Assembly (NCBI RefSeq): GCF_001680005.1
Contig: NC_033567.1
Location: 372,001-436,000, forward strand
Direction: 5' to 3'
From: Plasmodium coatneyi
Lineage: Eukaryota > Apicomplexa > Aconoidasida > Haemosporida > Plasmodiidae
DNA: 64,000 bases
The translations under genes and the position numbers were made by a program. The first letter of the stretch is position 1. Every line of letters begins with the position of its first letter. The notes under the pieces were generated by a model. The model saw only the letters and a list, made by a program, of their open reading frames with translations, searched no databases and was not told where the DNA came from. Shown here one piece after another: positions 34,515-45,101 of this stretch.

Positions 34515-35350
34515 TTTGGACGATGCTTCTTTTTTACTTTTCCTTTATATAAAGATATGACTAGCTCACTGGCTGACTGACGATATGGTGACTACTTTTA
34601 GGATGCATGAATATTTTACTAAAGCTAATTCTCCTTATTTGTCAAAAAAGAAGAAAAAAAAAAAGTTCAGCCTTTTGCATTACAATACGTATATAATTTT
34701 TTTTTACTTTTTTTAAGGGGCACACATCATCCGTTCGCTGCCTTAATTTTCCCAATTTTTTTAGAAGGCCTTGTGTTCATGCCACAAACCGCAGTGAAGA
34801 GGCAAATACTGCGAATGTGGCCATTCACTGTGAAGGTCGCTCATACATTTGGGGGGGTACGCTAACAAAATATATATGTGCTAAGTGTGCCACTATTTTT
34901 TTCTTTTTTTCCTCCGCAACCTCCATTTTGCTTTGACACAGTAGTGTGTGCTACGTTGGCTTTATTTTCTTTTTTTCTTTTTTTATTTAGAATGTTTGCT
35001 TGTCCGCTTTGGCATTTTTCCTTTCATTCCATTCGTAGCCATTCGTTATCCACTCGTAGCCATTCGTTGTCCATTCGGCTATTATTTCATTCTCCTTCCT
35101 GTTGTAATTTTTTTTTTTTTTTTTTTTTGCAACATGCTGGAAGACACGTTCTGGTAAAATTTGAAGGAAACTGAGGGAGACAATCTCCGGGGGGTATTGC
35201 TCAAGAGGCGGACGCAGGGAAAAAGAGGAAAAAACACAAATATTATGACACATTATGGCATACCTCCCAATGGAAAGAGAAAGAAATATTACTATCACAT
35301 GTATTTATATTTATATGAACTTCTTTTACGTTTCTCAAATAATTTGTAAT
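34515..35350. other. Cyclophilin 5' flank
   Basis: Upstream region of the cyclophilin gene and left border of the variant-gene island. It contains a short tandem repeat at 35031-35072 (21-bp unit (A)(T/C)TCGTAGCCATTCGTT(A/G)TCC twice) and a poly-T run near 35108-35128. No gene is seen. Confidence 0.55.
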
Positions 35351-36421
35351 AATCTATTCAAATAGAGCTTCCTATCACACATATGTTTTCTCTTCCATTT
35401 CGCACACATTCCTCAAAAACACACCATTGCTGCCAATGGATTACTAGGCACACACAATAAAAAAGGGGTCAAGCAACAACCACCGTGTAAGTATAGAAAA
35501 TATCACCTTCTTTTAGGGCTGAAAATTGAGAATGCAATTGCAAATGGAAAGATTCTAAAGAGGGTTCAATATATAAAAAGGTACAAAAAAAAAAAAAAGA
35601 AGTAAAGGAAAAGAAAAGAAAATTACATAAAAAAATTTTTTAAATGATTATCATAGGCGAACAGAAACAAGGAAAAATTGTGTAAGCATAGAAGCAAATT
35701 ATGCATATCACTAAATGAGAAGAAAAGCGAAATATTGTTCTCATATGTGACTTTAATTTATATGCCCCGGCGTTTCGCTTTTTTAAACATTTTGTAATAA
35801 GTGATCTAAACATACAATTCCTTTATCACAAACACATTTTCTTTTCCCTTTCATTTCACACACATTCCTCAAAAACACACCATTGTTGCCAAAGAATTAG
35901 CATCCATAACTTTCGTGGTAAACGACTGTTCGGCTTATACGAATCTTTACACAATTGTTCCTCAGGTGGTGTTTTCACATTGGAACATCGGACATTATCC
36001 TCATTAGTATGTTCTGTTTGAAATTCGTTCTGTTGCTGCTTTCCCCTTGAATCCTAGTATTTTTTTATGTGATCCCCTTTCACATGTTTCCTTCGCGCCT
36101 ACTAATGACGACCACTGCTCCCTTTCCTGTTTCATTTAATATTAAATATTATTCATGTGCACATGTATAAAATTTTTCTTTTTATGCACATTGCACAGTT
36201 CCTATGGTAATTTTCTTTATCAGTATATGCACATATATAAAATTTTTTTCCTTATACATTTCACATAATTCCTTTATGGTAATGCATTCAAAATTTTAGA
36301 AATTACTATAGTTTGAATGGACGGAGACATTACATACACTACTTATATAATTAATATGGAAGGAAAAGGGTGGGAATGGGGTATGGACATTACCTACTAA
36401 TTACCATTTAGAAGAGGAATG
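35351..36421. repeat. 3' flank of KIR1, duplicated internally and next to KIR3
   Basis: About 35385-35430 recurs at 35830-35890, sharing the CACACATTCCTCAAAAACAC block. The stretch 35735-36330 is clearly related to 44425-45010 downstream of KIR3; shared landmarks include a TTAATATTAAATATTATT block, GTGCACATGTATAAA and TTCCTATGGTAATTTT. This is a conserved kir 3' flank that was duplicated with the genes. It may contain transcript 3' ends. No coding frame is supported. Confidence 0.7.
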
Positions 36422-37978
36422 CTACATACGGTGGTAAGCTATATTATTTCTTGACTGCTGTCTTTGTTGTTGTCGTCCACTCTTGGTTGTTCTTTCTGTT
36501 CTTGTAGATTGTGCATCATATTCTGATGCTGTGGAATAGTCTGTTGTTGATGCACCCATCATGGAACTATCCGTTGAATATAATGTGGAAGGGTCTTCTG
36601 TGAGTGAGTCGAAGGTGCTCCTGGTAGATATTCCTTTTCTTCTTTTATTGCTGCTGTTCCCAAATTGTGTACGTAACAAAGATGGTAAGGAAGTGTACTG
36701 AAGGAAGGAGAAGGAAGGAGGGAAGGGGATGGTGTTAGGGTGAAAAGGCCATAAAAATATATGTTCTGTATATACGTACGCATACATATATGTATGTACA
36801 TATATATATGTATAGTGCATAGTGTACTGTCTATTCTATGTATTCATTGTTCTATATAAAAATATGGTGTGTGTGCGTGTATGTGTACATATTAGTTATG
36901 TATATGTTTACACACACCACTCTTCCGTTGTTACTATTATACCTTATATGAAAAGAAAGTAGCGGCAGCACCAATTCCTAGGATGGAAAATATGGAAGAT
37001 ATAGCAGTAGCAGTGGTGTTGCCTCTTTGGGGTATGGGTTGTTCCCTATGTACCACCTTACATTTTAATTCGTGCAGTTCCTTCATATCACTGAAACCTT
37101 CAAACATTTCTGTAAACTCTTTACAATGCACACCACTCCTTCCACCTACACACTCATTATATACTTTATCATAGGCTAAAAATGCTCTCTTCAGGTATTC
37201 ACTGTACTCATAAGTACAGGGAGTCTCATCCGGGTGATCATCCTGCAAATCATCTTCCTTTATTTCACTATGGTACGTAGCGTACTCAAATGCTAGTTTC
37301 ATTCGGTTGAAAGTCTCCATGTCAATATCCTCTGCGCAAATATCTCCACATTGACGCTCAGAATTGGCATTCCGTATTACCTGGTAAATTTCATCCATAA
37401 TTCCTTTAAATGAATTATTCCTGTCTACACATTTCCATGCTTTATCCCCCAGCCAAAAATAAAAAAGGTACCATAGAGTATTACCTTCCGTACTACTAAC
37501 GTCCCCCTTAAATATGTAACACAAGGCTTTTACAATTTTATCCTCGAGACCCTTAATACTTGCGTGTTTCTCTAATACAGGCTTCAACGTATCTTTTATC
37601 CTATCTTCCGTGCAAACATTACTTTCCCCAGTAATTTTAAAATCCCCCGTTGCCACCTCCAAAGGATTCTCTCCCCCATCCCCTCTATCCGAAATCGTAC
37701 TTCCCATATTATATGGTATTTTCCCGTCGAATTTATTGTACACCACCTCCCAAGGTAAATCTTCCAATTTCTTCACCTATTTATGTGAACAATGGAATAC
37801 ACATATATATATATATATATATACATACATATATTCCCACGCTATTTCTCATACTTTCCTTTAAAATGTGATGTGCACATCCCTTCCTATAGAATACTTC
37901 TGTACTCATACTTTACATATATATTTATACAATTCAAGTAGGAACGTTAACCGTTAGTGTTGTTCCCGGTTGCACCAT
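36422..37978 (-). CDS. kir: KIR1: kir/PIR-family variant antigen
   Basis: Exons (minus): tentative exon 1 37978-37952, exon 2 37776-36943, exon 3 36697-36422, about 379 residues. PIR proteins are variant antigens of infected red cells. Exon 2 begins with the family pattern LPWEVVYNKFDG, continues with a Cys-spaced helical ectodomain (LFYFWLGDKAWKCVD in the middle), and ends in a hydrophobic anchor, AISSIFSILGIGAAATFF. Exon 3 is the Ser/Thr-rich cytoplasmic tail beginning YTSLPSLLRTQFGN and ending NIAYHRM, a C-terminus shared with the other kir genes here. Exon 1 (MVQPGTTLT) has a good start context, but its donor GTTAAC is non-canonical, so it is the weakest part. No CD99-like segment is seen. 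Confidence 0.88.
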
Positions 37979-39185
37979 TTTTTATATGTGTACATTGCTT
38001 TATTTATATTTCTGTGTATAGTAAATTTTATGTTATGAAATGTGCATTCTTCATATATTCGGGCTGACTAAATATGTGTCCTCCGTTTGTTCTATAATTA
38101 CGAATATTGAATTTTTATTCTTTCAATAATATACATCCCTTAAATCATGAATAATAATAATGTGCATTACCCATGTACCAAATCTTTACAGGTACATACT
38201 TAACGCAGAAATAAGAGTTAATTCATTGGTATAATAACAAAGAAAAAAAAAGAGGAGAACAGCAAACACCCCTTTTTCGCGCATCATTCCTTCCTTCCAT
38301 TCATTTACTTTATTGAACTATACATAATTAGTTTAAGGTAAGTGTATTATTACTTATATACGCTCCCCTTCATTAATGACGCAGGAAAGCACAATTCGAT
38401 TCTTCTTTAATTAAATATTTCTGTATGTATTATTAATTCTTGCTTTACTATTGCTCCAAAGGATTATTAAAAATTGCTAAACCATGCAAAATAGTTTACA
38501 CGTACACAGCGCTCCTTCCTTCCCGGTATACACACATTCCTCAATATGTATTGAGGAGTAAGGCACTACTTATAGAATAAGTTGGGAGTGAAAATAATAA
38601 AATGAGCATTCCGTTCATTTTTTTTCTAAAAAAATAAAATGTACACATTCTTATATGAATACGTTTATCTGCACATTCTCCTTTTCTCCACTCAAGGTTG
38701 TAAAATGACAATAACCCCCTTCTCCTTTCTACATTTCTTCCATCTTCGTGAATACACTATAAATTATCCATTCATTCTACACGTATGCATTGTATACTCC
38801 GAAATACGCCTTCCTTCCCTTTAACACCAAGTAACATTCCTTCCCTCTTTATTTATGCACACTCCTTCCTCCAGGTTCTTTTTCCATGTTTCTTCTCTTC
38901 CTCCTCATGGTTATAGTATAAGTATCTCATTCATATTATATACATATATTTTCCTTTACTGGAGCTTCCAATTCTGCCTCAATTTATACTAAACTTTACA
39001 TATAAGTGCATTCTCCATTTCTCTTCACTCCATATTATATATCTAAGAAGCTCAAAAGGGCTAAACGGATTCAAAGATTTAAAGGAGTATAGGAACATAA
39101 ATTTTAATGAAAATTCTACAATTTCATTATTCTGAAGTCCTAAAGTATAAACGTCTTTAAGAATATTTTGAATAGTTCAAATAAT
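37979..39185. other. KIR1 upstream region
   Basis: AT-rich 1.2 kb between KIR1 and the first telomere-like tract. No coding frame. Likely kir promoter sequence. Confidence 0.55.
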
Positions 39186-39400
39186 TTAGGATTTAGGGTT
39201 CAGGTTTTAGGGTCTAGGATTTAGGTTTTAGACTTTTGGGTTCAGGCTTTAGGGTTCAGGGTTGAGGTTTTAATACTGGGAGTTTAGGGTTCAGTTTTTG
39301 CGATTAAGGATTTAGGGTTATGTATTTAATGCTCAGGATTTAGGATTCATGGTTTAGGATGTAGGGTTTAGGATTCAGGCTTTGGGATTTAGGGTTTTGG

Positions 39401-39480
39401 TTGAGTTTTTAGGGTTCTGGTTGAGTTTTTAGGGTTCTGGTTGAGTTTTTAGGGTTCTGGTTGAGTTTTTAGGGTTCTGG
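39401..39480 (+). repeat. 20-bp perfect tandem repeat within ITS1
   Basis: TTGAGTTTTTAGGGTTCTGG is repeated four times without mismatch at 39401, 39421, 39441 and 39461. It is a recent local expansion inside the otherwise degenerate tract. Confidence 0.95.
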
Positions 39481-39708
39481 TTTTAGGGTTCAGAGTTCAG
39501 GTATTAGGATTCAGCGTTTGAGGATCAAGGTTTAGGAGTATCAGCCGTTATGTTTCAGGGTTCATTGCTTAGGTTTACTATTTTGAGTTCTGGCTTCAGG
39601 GTTATCGGCTCTGGGGTTAGGATTTCAGGGTTGAAGCTTTAGTGTTTAGTGTTTGACGTTTCGAATTAGTGTCTAACAGCTTGAATGTTTAGACTACAAG
39701 GATTAGGG

Positions 39709-40111
39709 TTTAGGCTTTGGCTTTTAGGGTTTACAATTCAAGGTTTAGGGCTCAGTGTTTAGTGTTCAGGTTTTAGGTTTATCAGCCGTTATGTTTCAAG
39801 GATCTGTGCTTAGGTTTTGTATTTTGGATTTAGGGTTGAAAATTTCTGGTTTGGGTTTTACGCTTTAAAGTTTGGAGTTTAGGTCTTAAGCTTGTGATTT
39901 TTGAATGGGCGCTTTGTTCTTAACGAACATCCAGCTCTGTTCTTATTTCTAGGTACAATTTTCTAGAAAGCAATGCAGGGTAAAGGCTGAACCCAAAATA
40001 CTAACCCTAAGCACTGATCACTGAAACATAACGGCTGATAAACCTAAACCCTGAACCTTTAACACTGAGCCCTAAAACTTGAATTGTAAACCCTAAATCC
40101 CAAAGCCTAAA
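39709..40111. repeat. Long inverted repeat at the centre of ITS1
   Basis: Arms of about 122 bp, 39709-39830 and 39990-40111, are near-identical when one is reverse-complemented. Shared landmarks are TTTACAATTCAAG, GGGCTCAGTGTT and the 18-mer ATCAGCCGTTATGTTTCA. The spacer is about 160 bp and contains the core shared with ITS2. The DNA could form a large hairpin or cruciform. Confidence 0.85.
39893..39967 (+). repeat. Conserved core at the ITS1 symmetry centre
   Basis: Non-telomeric segment between the arms. It matches the reverse complement of about 47577-47655 in ITS2, sharing CTTGTGAT, TTCTTAAC, GCTCT and the block TTCTTATTTCTA in the same order. Confidence 0.8.
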
Positions 40112-40400
40112 ACCTAATACCTGAAATTTAAACCCTGAAATCTAAACCCTGAACCCTAAATCCTGAACCTTAAACCCCAAATACTTAACGGTAAAACCTG
40201 AGCCCTAAACTCTCAGCTCTAAACGGGGAACCCTAAAATCTCAACCTAAAAATCTGAACGCTAAACCCTGAAAACCTCAAATCGTAAAGTCGTAAATCCT
40301 TAAACGTAGGTTCTGAACGCTAAACCCTGAAATTTACAACCTAAAACCTAAACCCTGAACCTAAACTCTGAACGCTCAACCCTAAAACCTAAACCCTGAA

Positions 40401-40472
40401 CCTCTAAACCCTGAAATAAAAACCCTATACCCTGAACCTCTAAACCCTGAAATAAAAACCCTATACCCTGAA
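40401..40472. repeat. 36-bp duplication in the C-rich arm of ITS1
   Basis: A 36-bp unit (beginning CCTCTAAACCCTGAAA) occurs twice in direct tandem at 40401 and 40437. Confidence 0.9.
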
Positions 40473-40552
40473 CCCTAAACCCTGAACCCTGATTCCTGAA
40501 CCCTAAGTCCTAAACCCTCAAAGCTGAACTCTTAACCCTAAACTCCATCATT

Positions 40553-41781
40553 GTTTGAAACGTGAGCAGAGAAGGGCGAAGAGGAAATGAGCACTAATAT
40601 GCAAAGTGTAATATGAATATAGAAAGGCCGGGGGTAGTTCAACTAATATGATGGACATAATATTTATAAATAAACTATGAGTAGTATAACTATCGGAAGG
40701 TTGAAAAGAGGATGAAATGTGAAATTATTTGTTGAATATAGCAAGGATTAAGAGAAATGGAAGAGAAAGGAAGCTCAAATCGTGTAATTAAATTTTTCTA
40801 TTTGAAATGTTTGTAGTGTAACTGTAAAAGAAGGAAGTAATGGGGATGTTAGTGGAAGTTTTTATAACGGAGTGTTCTTATGGAAGAGGGATGTGCTGCT
40901 ACAAGGCATGTGCTACTATAAGAGGAATTTGTGCGTACACACAAGCAGAAACAGAATTATCACTCTCTCTTTTGAACAGAAAAATTATGTGAGCATAATA
41001 TTATCAAAATATTTATATATATATATATATAGTTCTTTGTGCATTATGCTGTACTCCTTTTGTTCTTCTTTTTTTTCTCTATATACTTGTATTATATTTT
41101 TATTGCGAGTTTACACATAGTTATTTCACTGAATATGGAGGAATGTGCACCTACTGCAGGAGGGAAGGATGGGAGCTGTAGATAAGAAATATAGAATATT
41201 TTTTAACATTCCTTAATGATCCTTTTAGTTAATGAGAAATTATAAATAAATGTGCGCATGCTTAAATTTTTCTACTTATAAAGTAGAAAATTAAGCTCCG
41301 TTTGTATATATATAATAACATAATAGGATAAATAATAATATAGTGATACAGTTAATCATCTACGAGTCACTAATATAATGAAGGAAGGAAGCAAGCAAGC
41401 AACGATATGAGAGAAAAGAAGGTTTAAATCCTTCCCCTTACATTCAATTCGGTTATTGTGAAACATGTTTTAGTATTCCTCCCTTAATTATATGTACATA
41501 TAATAATTTTGATGCACATATCTGTATAGTGTGCTATCACTGTTAAGCAGTTGAAGAATGCACAATGTTCTAAGAAGTTAAAAAGTTGATGTATATTCAT
41601 AATCATAAAAAAATGAGGGATGGAATAAGCAAAAAATTTCCTATACATTTCCATACACTTACATATACACAATGATCGTTATTCTAAATACATAGGAAGA
41701 GCAGCAGCAGCATAACACACAAAACATTTTATAACATGAATTTATAATATATACACTAAATAAATGTACACATAGGAAACA
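40553..41781. other. KIR2 upstream region
   Basis: AT-rich flank between ITS1 and the KIR2 first exon. No gene frame is supported. A TA dinucleotide run is near 41014-41031. Confidence 0.55.
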
Positions 41782-43463
41782 ATGACAAATACAGTAAGAG
41801 AAAAGAAAAGGAAGAAAAATGAAGGAACACACACTGCCCATTGTTCACTACCCTGGGCTTATATATATATTTTTTTTTCTCTTCTTTTTTTTTCTTTTTC
41901 TTTCTTTTCTTTCTTTTTCTTTTTCTTCTAATATTAATTTTTTCTTTCTTCGTTTTCTTTTCTTTTCTCCTCTTTTTTTTCTCTTCCTTCTAAAAATACA
42001 CACATAAATATGGTGCATATAATATTCCCAATGCAAGAACCCACAATAAAATGATCCAAAATGCTCCCCAAGAAAAGAAAAGAAAAAAAAAAAGAAGTAA
42101 GAAATACATATTCTACTTCTTCCTAATTACACCTATATAGGAGTGCAGTGAGGATGAATTGCCTTCCAAAAGAGTGTACGAAAAATTCAAGAATGGAGGG
42201 CATGAATGTAAATGTGATAGTTCTTGTACAGAGGGAATAGAGAACATTTTAGAAGGTAAATTAAAAAGCGGTAAGCACAGTGATCATTATGCCAAGGTAA
42301 TTACGAATGCTTGGTGTTCTATGTCCACAGTGAATACAACGAGTGAACCGTGTAAGGGGGTATGTGATTACTTCTATTTTTGGTTAGGAGGTACATTATG
42401 TGATATTTTGGGAAAGGGGCGTTCTCAATTTCAGACTATTATGCAACAAATATACAGTACATTGCAGGGCTCCAGCAGCAGTTGCAGTTACATACCTATG
42501 GACAATACTATTGACAGTAATTTCTTTGAGAGAAGAAAAACCATATTCGATTACTGGAACGACTATAAAACAATAAAACAAAAATTAAATGATCCTGCGT
42601 CCCCCTGTAATACGGAATATTATTCTTATCTGCAAAAGGCTATAGGCGTTTATAGACAAGTAGAAGCAAACTGTGGGAACACGATTACGGATGATTTCTG
42701 TACCAACTTTAGAAAAAAGTTCAAGCAGACTAATAGCAATAATATTCCAAAACCATCAGAACTACAACGTAAAGCTGTCGAGGGAGGGGATGACCTTGTG
42801 CCAACTCAGGAAGATCTCAGTCCCTGTTTCACACCAGAAACCAAACCAAATCCCTATCCAAATCAAGCTGGTAGTAGTGGTTCTTTTTCCTATGCGGATT
42901 TACAGAGTACAGGTGGTGGTGTCGCCCCTGCTGTTGTGTCGTCCATCTTAGGAGTAGCAGCATTACCTGCCTTTGGTGCCCTTTTATATAAGGTAAATAA
43001 AAAAGAAAAGAAAAGAAAATATATATTTTTGAATATATATATATATATGTAAGTATATGTAGGCATATGTGTCTACATATATACATGTATATATATAGTC
43101 TATATGTATGTATATAGCACATATTTCCACCTTTCCCCCCACCTCCTTCCCCTCATTTCCACTCCCTTCTTTCCTTCGCAGTATAATCTTTTACCATCTT
43201 GGTTTAGTAAACATTTTGGTAACCAATTTAAAGGAAGAAAAAGAAGAAAAATAAGAGGAAAAAGATCAGTTGATCCCCATTTTGATACATTAACGAACGA
43301 TTCTACAGAAGTTTCCACAATAGGGGACTCAACAACAGTAGGTCACTCCACAGAAGATGTTTCTACCATATATATTGGTAGATCGCGGCCACCTGCAGGA
43401 GGAACGAATAATAATACGCCAAATCGCCGCCAAAGAAATAATATTAGTTATCAACGTATGTAA
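41782..43463 (+). CDS. kir: KIR2: kir/PIR-family variant antigen with CD99-like juxtamembrane segment
   Basis: Exon 1 41782-41793 (encodes MTNT, donor GTAAGAG), exon 2 42141-42992, exon 3 43182-43463, about 381 residues, all phase 0. Exon 2 opens with the family pattern DELPSKRVYEKFKN, has the CDYFYFWLGG core and regularly spaced Cys, then a Pro/Ser-rich stalk, then a membrane anchor (PAVVSSILGVAALPAFG). Exon 3 is the cytoplasmic tail (YNLLPSWFSKHFGN ... NISYQRM), rich in Ser/Thr-Glu. The stalk at residues 239-258 resembles part of host CD99. KIRs with such host-like stretches are known in P. knowlesi and are proposed to interfere with CD99-dependent immune contacts; that role is inference. 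Exon 1 is inferred from the match with other kir first exons in the window. Confidence 0.9.
41868..41992 (+). repeat. Long pyrimidine tract in KIR2 intron 1
   Basis: Roughly 120 bp of almost pure T/C on the plus strand, broken only by a short AATATTAA block. It lies inside the 347-bp first intron. Confidence 0.8.
42843..42902 (+). other. CD99-like stalk segment in KIR2
   Basis: Twenty codons (residues 239-258) just before the membrane anchor. Key blocks are KPNPYPN and SSGSFSYADL, which match the Pro-Asn-rich and Ser-Gly-Ser-Phe-Ser part of the primate CD99 ectodomain with a few substitutions. Third codon positions are AT-rich like the rest of the gene, so there is no sign of recently captured host DNA. 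Similarity was recognised from memory, not by alignment. Confidence 0.75.
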
Positions 43464-43683
43464 CAACACACATTTGTGTGTGGAATGTAACACACATATT
43501 GATTGGAATGTACTGTTCCTTTTCCCCTTCCCACGGAAGAAAGGAAGGTAACAATAAATAATACCGCGCAAAGTTCATGCAATTCAAGAACAGGTTGATA
43601 TTCTTTTCCTTTTTTCACTTTTTTTCTTTCTTTTTTTCTTGTTTGCTGTGCCAGTTTGTCCTTTATAATTTTATTTTTTTTTG

Positions 43684-43910
43684 CATACAAACACATGTGT
43701 GACATGGTAAAAAATTTGTGTAATTGTACACAGTTCTTTTCTTTTTTTTTTTTTTTTGTGGGGAGGAGGAGAAGCACGCATCTGTGACATGGTTCAAAAT
43801 TTGTGTAATTGTACACACAGTTCCTTTATTTTTTTTTTTTTTTGTAAGAACACACTCTTTTTTTAAGACACTTCTTTTTTTGCGGAGGAGGAGGTGCGCA
43901 CATGTGTGAT
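43684..43910 (+). repeat. Tandem duplication in KIR2 3' flank
   Basis: Two units of about 100 bp. Each has TGTGACATGGTNNAAAATTTGTGTAATTG, then TACACA..GTTC, a long T run, and a GAGGAGGAG motif. They start near 43688 and 43781. Confidence 0.75.
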
Positions 43911-45101
43911 GTGATGTGCTGGTGGGCGCTAGAAATGGACAACTGGTTAAATTAACAACTTCGCCAAAAAAAAAAGCAGTAGAAGCCAAGCCCCTCCTTT
44001 TTTTTTTGGCAATAAAAAGGCCCCTTTTTTATGGGGGTTGCTCCTTATTTGGGTTGTTGTTGTGCTTCCCATATTGTATTTTCCATACTTTTTTTAAAAT
44101 TTTAGCGGTAGACGGATATTTTTTTTTTTTTTTTCTTTTTTTTGCTCTTTCATTTATTTTATTTTTATTTGTATGTTTAATAAAACATAAGGGAAGATAC
44201 TCCAAACAGGGGTGCGAAAGAGAAAAAAAATAAAAGTATTGACCCTTTTGGAAAGAGTGTTTGTATTTAAAAAAAAAGAAGAAAACAAAATTATTATGTT
44301 AAAAATTAAAAAATTACAAAGACAAAAATTTACAAAATGATTAAAACATTGTAAGAAAGGAAGGAAAAAAAGTAAAAAGTAACACAAATGTTGCAACACA
44401 TTGTGTGTATCGCTTAATGGAAAAAAGAAGAATGTTGTTATCATATGTGACTTTCTATTTATATACCCCTATCACGGTTATGTCAAAGTGTGTTTTGTAA
44501 TAAATGATCTAAATAAATTTCCTTATCCACGATTCTTTCTTCCTTTTCACACACATTCCTCAAATACACTAATGCCAAAATAAGCTTCCACAATTTGGCA
44601 ATGCATTGTTTCTGCTTACAAAACTGTTGATTTCGTGGTGCGTCCACATTGGAACAGGGAATATATTCCTCATTAACAGGTTCCCTCTCCAATTCGCTCT
44701 TTTGCTGCTTCCCCCTTAAGTCCTAGTATTTTTTTTTTTGTGGTCCCCTTTCACATATTTCCTTTGCTCCTATTATTACTTCCACTGCTCTCCTTCCTGA
44801 TTCCATTTAATATTAAATATTATTTATGTGCACATGTATAAATTTTTTTTTTATGCATTGTATAGTTCCTATGGTAATTTTTTTTTATCAGTATATGCGC
44901 ATATATAAAATTTTTTCCCCTCACATACTATAATTCTTATGATAATGCACTCAAAATTTTTAAAATTATTACAGTTTTAATGGAAGACATTACATACACT
45001 ATTTATAATTTGAGGCGAAAAGGGTATATTACATACGTTATTTATAATATGAAAAGGGGAAATGGGGTACATTGTACGTTATTATAATTTTAAGAATGAC
45101 A
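43911..45101. other. Gap between KIR2 and KIR3 3' ends
   Basis: Convergent gap. Its right part, 44425-45010, is the paralogue of the KIR1 3' flank at 35735-36330. The remainder is poly-T-rich with no coding frame. Confidence 0.65.

Larger units (their letters stand above)
39186..40552. repeat. ITS1: head-to-head internal telomere-like repeat tract
   Basis: From 39186 to about 39890 the plus strand is filled with degenerate GGGTTTA/GGGTTCA-type heptamers. From about 39990 to 40552 it is filled with the complement, CCCTAAA/CCCTGAA. The strand polarity is that of two telomeres joined end to end. Canonical Plasmodium telomere units are GGGTT(T/C)A. Internal telomere-like sequences near kir and SICAvar genes are known from P. 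knowlesi. Units here are diverged, so this is not an active chromosome end. Confidence 0.92.

Noticed and set aside
39186..40552. True chromosome end or a CRISPR-like array
   Set aside because: Conserved single-copy genes continue on both sides, the heptamers are degenerate, and there are no regular spacers. It is an internal telomere-like sequence.
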